37,897 nucleotides of DNA from Desulfurellaceae bacterium (GCA_023128455.1 JAGMDW010000040.1:1-37897), one strand, 5' to 3'; positions 1-7,130 are shown, numbered from the stretch's first letter. The notes: generated from the letters alone by a model not told the origin. Numbers and translations are program-made.

Positions 1-91
1 TGGCGGAGAGGGCGGGATTCGAACCCGCGATAGAGTTTACCCCTATTCTCGCTTAGCAGGCGAGCGCCTTCAACCACTCGGCCACCTCTCC
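1..91 (-). tRNA. tRNA-Ser (anticodon GCU)
   Basis: Read on the minus strand this folds as a class II tRNA with a long variable arm. The acceptor stem is GGAGAGG/CCTCTCC, the D arm reads GGCCGAGTGGTT, and the anticodon stem CTCGC/GCGAG carries loop CTGCTAA, so the anticodon is GCT and it reads AGC/AGU serine codons. The T arm is GCGGG-TTCGAAT-CCCGC. The discriminator is G and the 3' CCA is encoded at the very edge of the window. It lies 14 bp downstream of the other tRNA-Ser and is probably cut from the same precursor. Confidence 0.96.
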
Positions 92-105
92 TCATAAAAA
101 AAAGG

Positions 106-190
106 CGGAGGAGGTAGGATTCGAACCCACGGTACCTCTCGGTACAATGGTTTTCAAGACCACCGCCTTAAACCACTCGGCCACTCCTCC
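106..190 (-). tRNA. tRNA-Ser (anticodon UGA)
   Basis: This is a class II tRNA on the minus strand. The acceptor stem is GGAGGAG/CTCCTCC, the D arm is GGCCGAGTGGTTT, and the anticodon stem GTGGT/ACCAT (one G-U pair) has loop CTTGAAA, giving anticodon TGA for UCN serine codons. The variable arm is GTACC/GGTAC and the T arm GTGGG-TTCGAAT-CCTAC. After discriminator G the genome reads CCT, so the terminal A of CCA is not encoded and must be added by the CCA-adding enzyme, unlike in its tandem neighbour. Confidence 0.95.
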
Positions 191-200
191 GGCGCTAAAA

Positions 201-228
201 ATAATAATGTTAAACCACTTCTTTTCAA
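201..228 (-). promoter_or_regulatory. candidate promoter of the tRNA-Ser pair
   Basis: On the minus strand TTGAAA (228-223) is followed after 16 bp by TATTAT (206-201). A start about 7 bp downstream would fall near 194, only a few bases before the mature 5' end of tRNA-Ser(UGA) at 190. It begins just after the atpE stop codon and I see no terminator between, so the tRNAs may be made both from this promoter and by read-through from the atp genes. Confidence 0.5.
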
Positions 229-229
229 G

Positions 230-586
230 TTAAATAACGCCAAATGGGTTTGCATAGAGGATAATAAGCGCCACAACCAACATATAAATGGTCAAAGACT
301 CTATCATTGCCAGACCAATCATCATAACGGTCAAAAGCCTTCCTCCTGCCCCAGGATTGCGTGCTATCCCCGTTGTTGTACCCTGAATAGCCAAACCTTG
401 CCCAATACCACAGCCCAAAGCAGCTAAACCCAATCCTAATGCTCCAGCAAGTGCCACATACATATAATGATTGAACATTGACACATTACCCGCTATTACC
501 TCTTGTACCTCCTGAGCAAAAACAGGAGCTACCAAAAACAGCACAACCATACAACTAAGAAAAACAATTCCACTCTTTCTCAACAT
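230..586 (-). CDS. atpE: F0F1 ATP synthase subunit c, with signal peptide
   Basis: This is the proteolipid that forms the rotating c ring of the membrane F0 motor. The 118-residue product starts with a signal peptide (MLRKSG, a hydrophobic core, then APVFA cut at about residue 24). Two membrane hairpin helices follow. Helix 1 has the Gly-rich packing pattern GLGLAALGCGIGQG, the loop has ARNP, and helix 2 has the ion-carrying Glu96 in MIESLTIY. Gln63, Glu96, Ser97 and Tyr101 sit where Na+-binding c subunits such as that of Ilyobacter have their ligands, but its Thr is Leu here, so ion choice is open. The ATG at 586 was chosen because AAGGAGG lies 5 bp upstream; the TTG just before it is too close. 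It is the last protein gene of its operon. Confidence 0.96.
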   Translation of the reverse strand: MLRKSGIVFLSCMVVLFLVAPVFAQEVQEVIAGNVSMFNHYMYVALAGALGLGLAALGCGIGQGLAIQGTTTGIARNPGAGGRLLTVMMIGLAMIESLTIYMLVVALIILYANPFGVI

Positions 587-652
587 CAAATCCTCCTTAT
601 CAAAAAATGCGTTCTAAAGTATTGCAAAAAATCAGATAAAGTCAATAAAATT

Positions 653-1318
653 TTATTCACCTCCACCTATAACATCGGCAATATATAAAGTAGAAAGTAA
701 TGAAAAGATAAAAGCCTGAATAACAGCCGCTAAAAGCACCAATGCCATTATGGGTAAAGGAACAAGCACTGGCATAAGAAAATATACAATAGCCAGCAGC
801 AAACCGCCGCCCATAATATTACCAAAAAGTCGCACTGAAAGAGAAAGAATACGAGCAAAATGACCAATTATCTCTATCGGTATCATTAAAGGTGTAAGCC
901 ACCATATAGGACCCATAAAATGTTTAATATACTTTATGCCATGTGTCTTTATACCTAAATATTGATAATAAACAAACACAATAAGTGCCATAGCAATTGT
1001 TGTATTCCAACTGCTGGTAGGAGGAACAAAACCAGGAACAAGTTCAACAATATTGGCAAAAAAGATAAACAAAGCCAAAGTAGCAATAAGAGGAAAATGT
1101 TTTTTGGTATGCTTGCCCAATATATCCTCAACAAAAGAGCACAACATCTCTATTATGCTTTCCACTACATTTTGAAAATTTGACGGCATAAGTTTTAAAG
1201 TCAAACGAACAATTAAAGAAAACACTATAATAATAAGCATTATAAACCAGGTAAAAACCAAATAATGCGGCAAATGAGTCAACTTAATCACAAAATCCAA
1301 TATCGTTGGTGCTTCCAC
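653..1318 (-). CDS. atpB: F0F1 ATP synthase subunit a
   Basis: Subunit a is the stator protein that forms the two ion half-channels against the c ring. The 221-residue protein is very hydrophobic, with about five to six membrane segments. The essential arginine is visible as Arg163 in the segment SVRLFGNIMGG, which matches the conserved RLFGN motif around E. coli Arg210. The start is GTG at 1318, with AGGAGG 8 bp upstream. It lies 1 bp after the atpI-like gene and 66 bp before atpE. The genes for b, delta, alpha, gamma, beta and epsilon are absent from the window, so the ATP synthase genes are split between at least two loci, as in many Desulfobacterota. Confidence 0.97.
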   Translation of the reverse strand: MEAPTILDFVIKLTHLPHYLVFTWFIMLIIIVFSLIVRLTLKLMPSNFQNVVESIIEMLCSFVEDILGKHTKKHFPLIATLALFIFFANIVELVPGFVPPTSSWNTTIAMALIVFVYYQYLGIKTHGIKYIKHFMGPIWWLTPLMIPIEIIGHFARILSLSVRLFGNIMGGGLLLAIVYFLMPVLVPLPIMALVLLAAVIQAFIFSLLSTLYIADVIGGGE

Positions 1319-1319
1319 T

Positions 1320-1682
1320 TTAATTTCCTCCTACTTTAAATAGATAATTAAAAGTCAGATAAAATGTAACCAAGACCAAAGATAAAGGCACTATGGAAAT
1401 GCCCCACAAAACGCCCCATACATTCAACTTACAAATACAAAAGACAAATAAAAGCAAAAGACCAATAAAAATATAACGAACTAAAGAACCAAACATAGCA
1501 CCTCTATTTCCCCTCACAAAATAAAATGACATTTTCTTCAACAAAAACCAATCAATAAAAATTATTACCCCTCCTATTATCACGCCTATGCACATCCCGG
1601 CTCCGCCGATAAGATAAGAGGAAACTATAGATAGAAAATACACTGTTGCATGTATCCGTTCAAGTCTTTTTATCGTTATCAT
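1320..1682 (-). CDS. ATP synthase I-like membrane protein
   Basis: This is a 120-residue protein with four predicted membrane segments (about residues 12-30, 32-47, 66-85 and 90-113) joined by short basic loops (FLLKKMSFYFVRGNRG). I see no catalytic motif. Size, topology and position between atpZ and atpB match the AtpI-like proteins (ATP synthase subunit I) that precede atpB in many bacteria and are thought to help assemble the c ring or handle Mg2+. Sequence conservation in this family is weak, so the call rests mainly on context. ATG 1682 overlaps the end of atpZ by 23 bp and has no clear Shine-Dalgarno, which suggests translational coupling. Confidence 0.75.
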   Translation of the reverse strand: MITIKRLERIHATVYFLSIVSSYLIGGAGMCIGVIIGGVIIFIDWFLLKKMSFYFVRGNRGAMFGSLVRYIFIGLLLLFVFCICKLNVWGVLWGISIVPLSLVLVTFYLTFNYLFKVGGN

Positions 1683-1950
1683 TTTTCAGCTTTTTAAAAC
1701 CTCTGTACATATTTTCAAAACCAGCAACAATACCAAAAAAAAGAAAAATAAAAAACAGCCAGGGGTGTAAGCTGGGAAACCATTTATCTAAAAAATACCC
1801 TATAGCTCCTCCAATTAACACCGAAAAGGCAACACTAAAACCTATCATTGTCGCCGTATATAAATCACGATAAAACTTCTTTTTTTTCTCGCTATCTTTT
1901 AATATCTTTAAATACCTCCTTTGAGATATCAATTGTTTTTCGTATATCAT
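1660..1950 (-). CDS. atpZ: AtpZ/AtpI family ATP synthase accessory protein
   Basis: This small protein has two membrane helices (IGFSVAFSVLIGGAIGYFLD and PWLFFIFLFFGIVAGF) joined by a short loop KWFPSLH, then a basic tail FENMYRGFKKLKN. This is the AtpZ pattern: a short basic N-terminus, a Gly-rich first helix ending in a D-x-W/F turn, and a second helix. AtpZ proteins work with AtpI in Mg2+/Ca2+ transport or ATP synthase assembly. The start is uncertain. I give ATG 1950, the nearest ATG that keeps the whole domain, but it has no usable Shine-Dalgarno and lies deep within hemL. A strong AAAGGAGG (1922-1915) is followed by no ATG, GTG or TTG at a normal distance; the in-frame codon 9 bp beyond it is ATA at 1905, which would give the usual family length of 81 residues. 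A TTG at 1932 is a third option. Confidence 0.75.
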   Translation of the reverse strand: MIYEKQLISQRRYLKILKDSEKKKKFYRDLYTATMIGFSVAFSVLIGGAIGYFLDKWFPSLHPWLFFIFLFFGIVAGFENMYRGFKKLKNDNDKKT

Positions 1951-3181
1951 CCTCTGTATGTGCACAGGATAGAAAATTTGTTTCAAACTGGGACGGAGGG
2001 AGATATACACCATTTTTCAGCATACCCTTAAAATACATCGAAAACAAAGATGTATCACATCTGTTAACCATATCAAAATTCCCAGGCATCTTATCACAAA
2101 AGAACAAAGTAAACATAGAACCTATAAAACTCGCTTTTACGGGCAAGTTGCTCCTCTTTCCTTCTTCCTCCAATCCCAAAGCAAGCTTCTCCGTTGTTTG
2201 ATGAAGAGAAAGATAAGGGTTTTCTCTTCTTAAAATATCCAAAGTTTCAATTCCTGAAATCATAGCAAGAGGGTTTCCAGACAAAGTTCCTGCTTGATAA
2301 ACATCACCTTGAGGAGAAACAAGACTCATAACTTCTTTTCTCCCCCCATAAAGAGCCACTGGCATTCCTCCACCTATGACCTTCCCTAAACAAGTAATAT
2401 CCGGTCTTATGCCCATTAAATTTTGGTAACCGCCATAGGTAATTCTAAAACCCGTTAAAACCTCGTCGAATATAAGAAGACTTCCGTACTTTAAAGTAAT
2501 CTCTCTTAGAGCACTTAAGAAATTCTCATTGGGCAAAATCGTGCCCATATTACCAGCTATTGGTTCAACAATAACACAAGCAATAGTTTCACCTAATTCT
2601 TTAAACAGGTTTTGACAGGCATCTATATCATTATAAGGAAGAACGATGGTATGACGAGCAAAATCCTTTGGAATACCTGAGCTGGTGGGATTGCCAAAAG
2701 TTGCCGCACCAGAACCTGCCTCTACAAGTAGAGAATCAACATGTCCATGATAGCACCCTGTAAATTTCACAATATCTTCTCTCTTTGTAAATCCCCTGGC
2801 CAGTCTTAATGCACTCATCGCCGCTTCTGTGCCGGAACTCACAAACCTCAGTCTTTCAATGGACGGAATTGCTTTTATAATTCTCCTTGCTAATTCTGTT
2901 TCTAATATTGTAGGTGCACCAAAACTTAAGCCTCGTTCTGCAACTTTTCTCACTGCATCTATAACCTTTTCTGGCGCATGACCCAAGATAGCAGGTCCCC
3001 AGCTTCCCACATAATCTATATACTCATTGCCATCTATATCATAAATCTTACTGCCTTTTCCTTTTTGAATAAACAGTGGATCTCCGCCCACTGCTTTAAA
3101 CGCCCTCACCGGACTGTCCACTCCCCCGGCAATGTATTTTTCTGCCTCTAAAAACGCTGCCTCGCTCATCTTTTTACCCAT
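1892..3181 (-). CDS. hemL: glutamate-1-semialdehyde 2,1-aminomutase
   Basis: HemL is a PLP enzyme that turns glutamate-1-semialdehyde into 5-aminolevulinate, the last step of the C5 route to haem and other tetrapyrroles. The 429-residue product has the family length. Visible motifs are GGVDSPVRAFKAVGG at the N-terminus, SSGTEAAMSALRLAR binding PLP phosphate, CYHGHVDSLL, the FDEV motif whose Asp contacts the pyridine nitrogen, and the Schiff-base lysine Lys267 in LGKVIGGGMPV. ATG 3181 was chosen because GGGAGG precedes it and the family begins near this point; it overlaps the purQ stop by 8 bp. It sits between purine genes and the atp genes, an uncommon order that probably reflects simple co-transcription. 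Confidence 0.97.
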   Translation of the reverse strand: MGKKMSEAAFLEAEKYIAGGVDSPVRAFKAVGGDPLFIQKGKGSKIYDIDGNEYIDYVGSWGPAILGHAPEKVIDAVRKVAERGLSFGAPTILETELARRIIKAIPSIERLRFVSSGTEAAMSALRLARGFTKREDIVKFTGCYHGHVDSLLVEAGSGAATFGNPTSSGIPKDFARHTIVLPYNDIDACQNLFKELGETIACVIVEPIAGNMGTILPNENFLSALREITLKYGSLLIFDEVLTGFRITYGGYQNLMGIRPDITCLGKVIGGGMPVALYGGRKEVMSLVSPQGDVYQAGTLSGNPLAMISGIETLDILRRENPYLSLHQTTEKLALGLEEEGKRSNLPVKASFIGSMFTLFFCDKMPGNFDMVNRCDTSLFSMYFKGMLKNGVYLPPSQFETNFLSCAHTEDDIRKTIDISKEVFKDIKR

Positions 3182-3857
3182 TTTCCCTCCCGACGAAATC
3201 CAACACTTGCCTTCCATCCACACCACCCAAAAGCTCCTCACAAACCCTCTCGGGATGAGGCATCATGCCTAAAACATTTCCCCTAATATTACACACTCCT
3301 GCAATATTATGTAATGAACCGTTGGGGTTTGCCGCATCTTTTATCTCACTGTCCAATGTGCAATAACTAAAAACAATTTGCCCATTTTTTTTTAATCCTT
3401 CGTATGTTTCATTATTACACCAAAAATTACCCTCTTTATGAGCAATAGGCATCTTTAATATTTTACCCTCAATATTTTTGGTAAACACATATCCACTTCT
3501 CTCCACCTTCACGAATATATCCCTGCATATAAAACGCATATTGATATTTCTCATAAGTACGCCAGGAAGGAGTCCCGACTCGCATAAAATCTGAAAACCA
3601 TTACAGATACCTATAACAAATTTTCCCTCATCCGCAAATAGACCTATTCTATCCATTATTTTTGAAAACTTAGCCAGTCCTCCGACTCGCAAGTAATCCC
3701 CATAAGAAAAACCGCCTGGCAATATAATGCAGTCTATATCCCCCGCATCTTCCTGCTCATGCCAGATGTATACAGGCGTCCCTCCCAATGTCTTTATTGA
3801 CCAAAAAATATCTCTATCACAGTTTGTTCCGGGAAAAACAACAATCCCCACCTTCAT
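3174..3857 (-). CDS. purQ: phosphoribosylformylglycinamidine synthase, glutaminase subunit
   Basis: PurQ hydrolyses glutamine and passes ammonia to PurL, which with PurS makes FGAM in step four of purine synthesis. The 227-residue class I amidotransferase has the oxyanion region PGGFSYGDYLRVG, the nucleophile Cys85 in VIGICNGFQIL, and the His201-x-Glu203 pair in MMPHPERV. The length is normal for the stand-alone subunit. Its start overlaps the purS stop by 4 bp (ATGA), so the two are translationally coupled. The large subunit purL is not in the window and must lie elsewhere. Confidence 0.97.
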   Translation of the reverse strand: MKVGIVVFPGTNCDRDIFWSIKTLGGTPVYIWHEQEDAGDIDCIILPGGFSYGDYLRVGGLAKFSKIMDRIGLFADEGKFVIGICNGFQILCESGLLPGVLMRNINMRFICRDIFVKVERSGYVFTKNIEGKILKMPIAHKEGNFWCNNETYEGLKKNGQIVFSYCTLDSEIKDAANPNGSLHNIAGVCNIRGNVLGMMPHPERVCEELLGGVDGRQVLDFVGRENG

Positions 3858-4090
3858 TGTATAATATCAACCGTCTCTATGATGGGATTGGAAAGTATAT
3901 CTTTAGATATACTTTCCACTGTTTTTTGTGTTTCTTTTCTATTTGACCCTTCCACTTCTATTTCAAAATATTTCCCTACCCGTATATCTTTAATCCTCTT
4001 TTCCCCTCTTCTCTCTATTACTTTTCTTATCGCTTTTCCCTGCGGATCTAATATTCCCTGTTTTAGTTTTACCACCACTACGAAACGCAC
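3854..4090 (-). CDS. purS: phosphoribosylformylglycinamidine synthase subunit PurS
   Basis: PurS is the small dimeric protein that bridges PurL and PurQ in the three-part FGAM synthase. The 78-residue product has the family's pattern: a first strand RFVVVVKLKQG, then ILDPQGKAIRKVI, a second strand KDIRVGKYFEIEVEG, and a helix ending in ISKDILSNPIIETVDI. The length and order purC-purS-purQ are typical. It overlaps purC by 13 bp upstream and purQ by 4 bp downstream. Confidence 0.95.
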   Translation of the reverse strand: MRFVVVVKLKQGILDPQGKAIRKVIERRGEKRIKDIRVGKYFEIEVEGSNRKETQKTVESISKDILSNPIIETVDIIQ

Positions 4091-4782
4091 CTTATTCTCT
4101 CCAAAACCTTTTCATATCCTTCTATCAAATCACCTAAGTCAAACCTAAACCTATCTTTATCCAACACCTCACCTGTTTTAATATCCCACAATCTTGCTCC
4201 GTCCGGTGTAATCTCATCCGCAAGTATGAGTTTCCCCTCTTCATCTCTGCCGAATTCAATTTTAAAATCTACCAGCAGAATATCTGCTTGTTCAAACTTC
4301 TTCCTTAGTAAATCATTAACACAAAAGGCAATTCTCTTCATCTCTTCAATTGTTTCTTCGTCCGCTATATCAAATACCCGAATATGATATTCATTGAGCA
4401 TAGGATCACCCAGCTCATCACTCTTATAGTAAAACTCAACGATGGGGAATTTCAGCTTTCCACCTTTCTTTAAACCCATTCGCTTAGATAGAGAACCTGC
4501 AATAACATTTCTCACCACAACTTCCACGGGTATAATTTCTACTTTTCTTACCAAAATTTCATCCTGCGATATTTCTCTTACAAAATGCGTGTCGATGCCT
4601 GCCTTTTTTAACCAGTCAAAAGCAATAGTGGTTGCCTCCTTATTTAGTCGCCCCTTCCCCTTTACTATGGCAAACTTCTTCCCGTTGAATGCTGTAGCAT
4701 CATCCTTGAAGTGCATAATCAAAAACCTGGAGTCTCCTGTCTTATAAAGAATTTTTGCTTTCCCTTCATATATCGATTTCAT
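4078..4782 (-). CDS. purC: phosphoribosylaminoimidazole-succinocarboxamide synthase (SAICAR synthetase)
   Basis: PurC joins aspartate to CAIR using ATP in de novo purine synthesis. The 234-residue protein shows YEGKAKILYK at the N-terminus (ATP-binding strand), FKDDATAFNGKK, the segment VEIIPVEVVVRNVIAGSL, and LVDFKIEFGRDEEGKLILAD with DEITPDGARLWD near the C-terminus. ATG 4782 was chosen because GGAG lies just upstream and MKSIYEGKAK is the normal family start; longer forms would run into the previous gene. It follows the DHH/CBS gene by 7 bp and overlaps purS. Confidence 0.97.
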   Translation of the reverse strand: MKSIYEGKAKILYKTGDSRFLIMHFKDDATAFNGKKFAIVKGKGRLNKEATTIAFDWLKKAGIDTHFVREISQDEILVRKVEIIPVEVVVRNVIAGSLSKRMGLKKGGKLKFPIVEFYYKSDELGDPMLNEYHIRVFDIADEETIEEMKRIAFCVNDLLRKKFEQADILLVDFKIEFGRDEEGKLILADEITPDGARLWDIKTGEVLDKDRFRFDLGDLIEGYEKVLERIRCVS

Positions 4783-4789
4783 AACACTC

Positions 4790-6076
4790 CTATAAATTTT
4801 TGATGTGAGAAATAAAGCTTTCTTTGTCCTCTCCACCCACATCTATAAGCCATTCAAACATTTCCTTGTCCTTTTTTGTGGTAGTAACTTTCTCAAAAAA
4901 GTCCGTGTTTATTACTATTCCAGCCGCCAGAAGGAAAGCAATTTTTCTCTCCGGCTTTATGTCATGTCTCATATACTCATCAGCCACAATAGCCGATGTG
5001 CTGCCCCAAGGCTCTGTCCTTATTCGAGCCACTTCTTTTAATCTTATATCGCCGAATCGATGATGATCGATAATTTCCTCAATAACACAACTGAATATAC
5101 CCTCCGGTGCATTAAGCGTATCAGAATGATCAATTAAAATAACTCTTTTTGCAACATATTTAGCAAGATCTGTGCGTGTTACCACTCCCAAAACCTTCCC
5201 CGTTTTTTCATCAATCACGGGTAAGGCACGATTGGGAGATGTAAGCATTCTTTCCCTTATATCATCTACTTTTTCTCCCTGTCTCGTCGTGCTCTCGCCC
5301 TTATTGGCAATCACATAAACAGGCGCACTCCATTCAATCAAACCAACTGTGGTACAAGCACCATAGGGAGAACAAATAACAGAAACTTCATTTTTTTTCG
5401 CAAGTTTAAGCAGCTCTTCACTCAACTCATAACCGTCAAATATCACTAAACATCTCACCTTTTTTTCAATAGCCACCCTTTGTACATCTTCCCTGTCTCC
5501 TACCACAGCTACCACTCCTCTCGCATCGAAAGTATCTATAGCAGAACAAAACCTTTCCGCACTAGTAGCAACCACCGTAATGTTAGATATAAATTCTTCA
5601 TCTCCGTCCACACTATTTACTACATCACCAGATACAGATCTCGACATCAACTCAATACTCGTTTTCACTCTCCGAAATACATCAGGGACAACGGTAGATA
5701 TACTCTTCTTAGCAATATCGATAAAGCCCACCAATCCAAAAAACTTGTCCTCATTATCTACCACCGGAACAACACGAATATCTTCCTTAACCATGATCTT
5801 AAACACCTCTACGACGGGAGCACCTAAAGGGGCTACAATCACTCTTTTTGTCATAATATCTGAAACATGAAGATTCAAGTCTTCCATAAGTGGAGGATAT
5901 TTTATCAGTACAAAATCTAAAATCTTCATTGTTCTCACTTCTAACAATCCTGCCGTGACAGGGACATACTTGTCTTCCCGCGTAATCTTCTTCTTTAGAT
6001 AAGCATAACCGATAACAGATGCAATTCCATCTGTATCAGGATTCCTTCGTCCAATAACAAAAACTTTATCTGTCAT
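4790..6076 (-). CDS. truncated DHH / CBS-DRTGG-CBS protein, family II pyrophosphatase-like
   Basis: The 428-residue protein has the layout of regulated family II (Mn-dependent) pyrophosphatases but is changed. In order: the first half of a DHH domain (IGRRNPDTDGIAS, residues 8-20), CBS domain 1 (about 70-125), a DRTGG domain (about 148-258, with VVGDREDVQ near 191-199), CBS domain 2 (about 265-310), then the rest of the DHH domain (LIDHSD 314-319, IIDHHRFGDI 335-344, GSTSAIVA 358-365). It stops soon after, at 428. Family II enzymes carry a DHHA2 domain of roughly 110-150 residues here, with the phosphate-binding Arg/Lys residues; it is missing. The first metal-ligand His (GHxNPDTD) is Arg10 and the Asp of the SDT motif appears as Asn390. 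CBS and DRTGG domains bind adenine nucleotides in relatives, so I infer a nucleotide-sensing or altered hydrolase role. Its start overlaps the polyferredoxin stop (ATGA), and it lies 7 bp before purC. Confidence 0.85.
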   Translation of the reverse strand: MTDKVFVIGRRNPDTDGIASVIGYAYLKKKITREDKYVPVTAGLLEVRTMKILDFVLIKYPPLMEDLNLHVSDIMTKRVIVAPLGAPVVEVFKIMVKEDIRVVPVVDNEDKFFGLVGFIDIAKKSISTVVPDVFRRVKTSIELMSRSVSGDVVNSVDGDEEFISNITVVATSAERFCSAIDTFDARGVVAVVGDREDVQRVAIEKKVRCLVIFDGYELSEELLKLAKKNEVSVICSPYGACTTVGLIEWSAPVYVIANKGESTTRQGEKVDDIRERMLTSPNRALPVIDEKTGKVLGVVTRTDLAKYVAKRVILIDHSDTLNAPEGIFSCVIEEIIDHHRFGDIRLKEVARIRTEPWGSTSAIVADEYMRHDIKPERKIAFLLAAGIVINTDFFEKVTTTKKDKEMFEWLIDVGGEDKESFISHIKNL

Positions 6077-7125
6077 TTTTTCTCCTTTGCCTCTTCCCAG
6101 GAAGCAAATAAGGCATCTTCTTTCTCTTTTCTCATCTCACACATACTACACAGCTCCTTTTCACCCACAGAATAAAAAACAGTGCCGCAATGCGTACACA
6201 CCTGCCTTCTTAGCTCTTTTAATTTTACCACATCCTCGTTTAACAATACCACATTAGCTTTCTTCTCACAAATAGCCTTTCTCATACAAACATCTATACA
6301 ATTTCTACAACCTACACATAGGAAAGGAGAAAAATATATTATACCTTTTCTATCGTCTTTTTCTATAGTGATAGCCTTCGTAGGACAGACAAAAACACAT
6401 GCACCACACAGATTGCAATCATCACTTATAGATATATTCAATAGAAAATCTGTTTCTCTTTCAGATAAAGGTTCTTGAACTAAATCCATAAAGAATAATC
6501 TTCGAGGTTTTTCTGCCCGCATATCCCTTATGGGCTTAGCAAACATCTTAAAAAATTCCCGGCGTGAAGACTCCTCTTCTTTTATTTCCTCTTCGGCTAC
6601 CTCTTGTTTAATAATAGGTCTTTCTTTAATTCCGGAAGAGAAAAGAATATCCTCTAAAAATTTCATATTTCTTTCAAAAACAAACAAACTCTTTTCATAT
6701 CCACAGCCGTTACATTCACCTTTAACTATCTCTACCTTAACCCCCGTTTTAATAAGTTTAAATAAAATATTTTCCGTTAATCTGCTAATACAAGATAAAA
6801 CCACATTATATGAATCTTCATCCGCTTTTGCCTTGCTACACAAAAAACGCACTTTTTTTCTTTTTGCCTCTTTCAATATTTTATTTAAAACAATCTCATC
6901 AAAATTATCCCCTAACTTTATTGCCCCTGCTTTGCAGGCAGAATAACATATACCACATCCATTACAATCTTTGGTTATCTTATATTCTCTTGTAGAAAAC
7001 GATATAGCACCTTGCGGACATGATCTTATGCAATCATCACACGCGCTGCGTGCAAAGAGCAATTTCGCACAATGTTTCTCATTAATTCTCACATCACCAC
7101 AAGAGGAAGCATCAAAAACCTTCAT
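6073..7125 (-). CDS. polyferredoxin with four 4Fe-4S motifs and a C-terminal zinc ribbon
   Basis: This is a 350-residue, probably cytoplasmic electron-transfer protein of unknown partner. The N-terminal ferredoxin domain has Cys29-x2-Cys32-x3-Cys36 (with Cys19 as possible fourth ligand) and Cys54-x2-Cys57-x2-Cys60-x3-Cys64. The middle has Cys96, Cys112, Cys138 and Cys141 (ECNGCGY), which could hold another metal site. A charged linker with SRREFFKMF (187-195) leads to a second ferredoxin domain: Cys237/240/243/247 followed by Pro, and Cys270/273/276/280. A zinc ribbon closes the protein (CTHC 310-313, CSMC 326-329). The N- and C-terminal halves look like two ferredoxins joined, the second resembling NapF-like proteins. 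It is the first gene of the long minus operon and probably has a leaderless start. Confidence 0.85.
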   Translation of the reverse strand: MKVFDASSCGDVRINEKHCAKLLFARSACDDCIRSCPQGAISFSTREYKITKDCNGCGICYSACKAGAIKLGDNFDEIVLNKILKEAKRKKVRFLCSKAKADEDSYNVVLSCISRLTENILFKLIKTGVKVEIVKGECNGCGYEKSLFVFERNMKFLEDILFSSGIKERPIIKQEVAEEEIKEEESSRREFFKMFAKPIRDMRAEKPRRLFFMDLVQEPLSERETDFLLNISISDDCNLCGACVFVCPTKAITIEKDDRKGIIYFSPFLCVGCRNCIDVCMRKAICEKKANVVLLNEDVVKLKELRRQVCTHCGTVFYSVGEKELCSMCEMRKEKEDALFASWEEAKEKK

Positions 7126-7130
7126 ACTAA

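Noticed and set aside
6540..6570. SRREFFK in the polyferredoxin as a working Tat export signal
   Set aside because: It is internal, after a ferredoxin domain, and no hydrophobic segment follows; export by Tat is not supported.
6530..6946. Open frame of 138 codons on the plus strand inside the polyferredoxin gene
   Set aside because: It lies wholly antisense to a strongly supported Cys-motif protein, has no Shine-Dalgarno and shows no recognizable domain; it is a shadow of purine-rich coding sequence.
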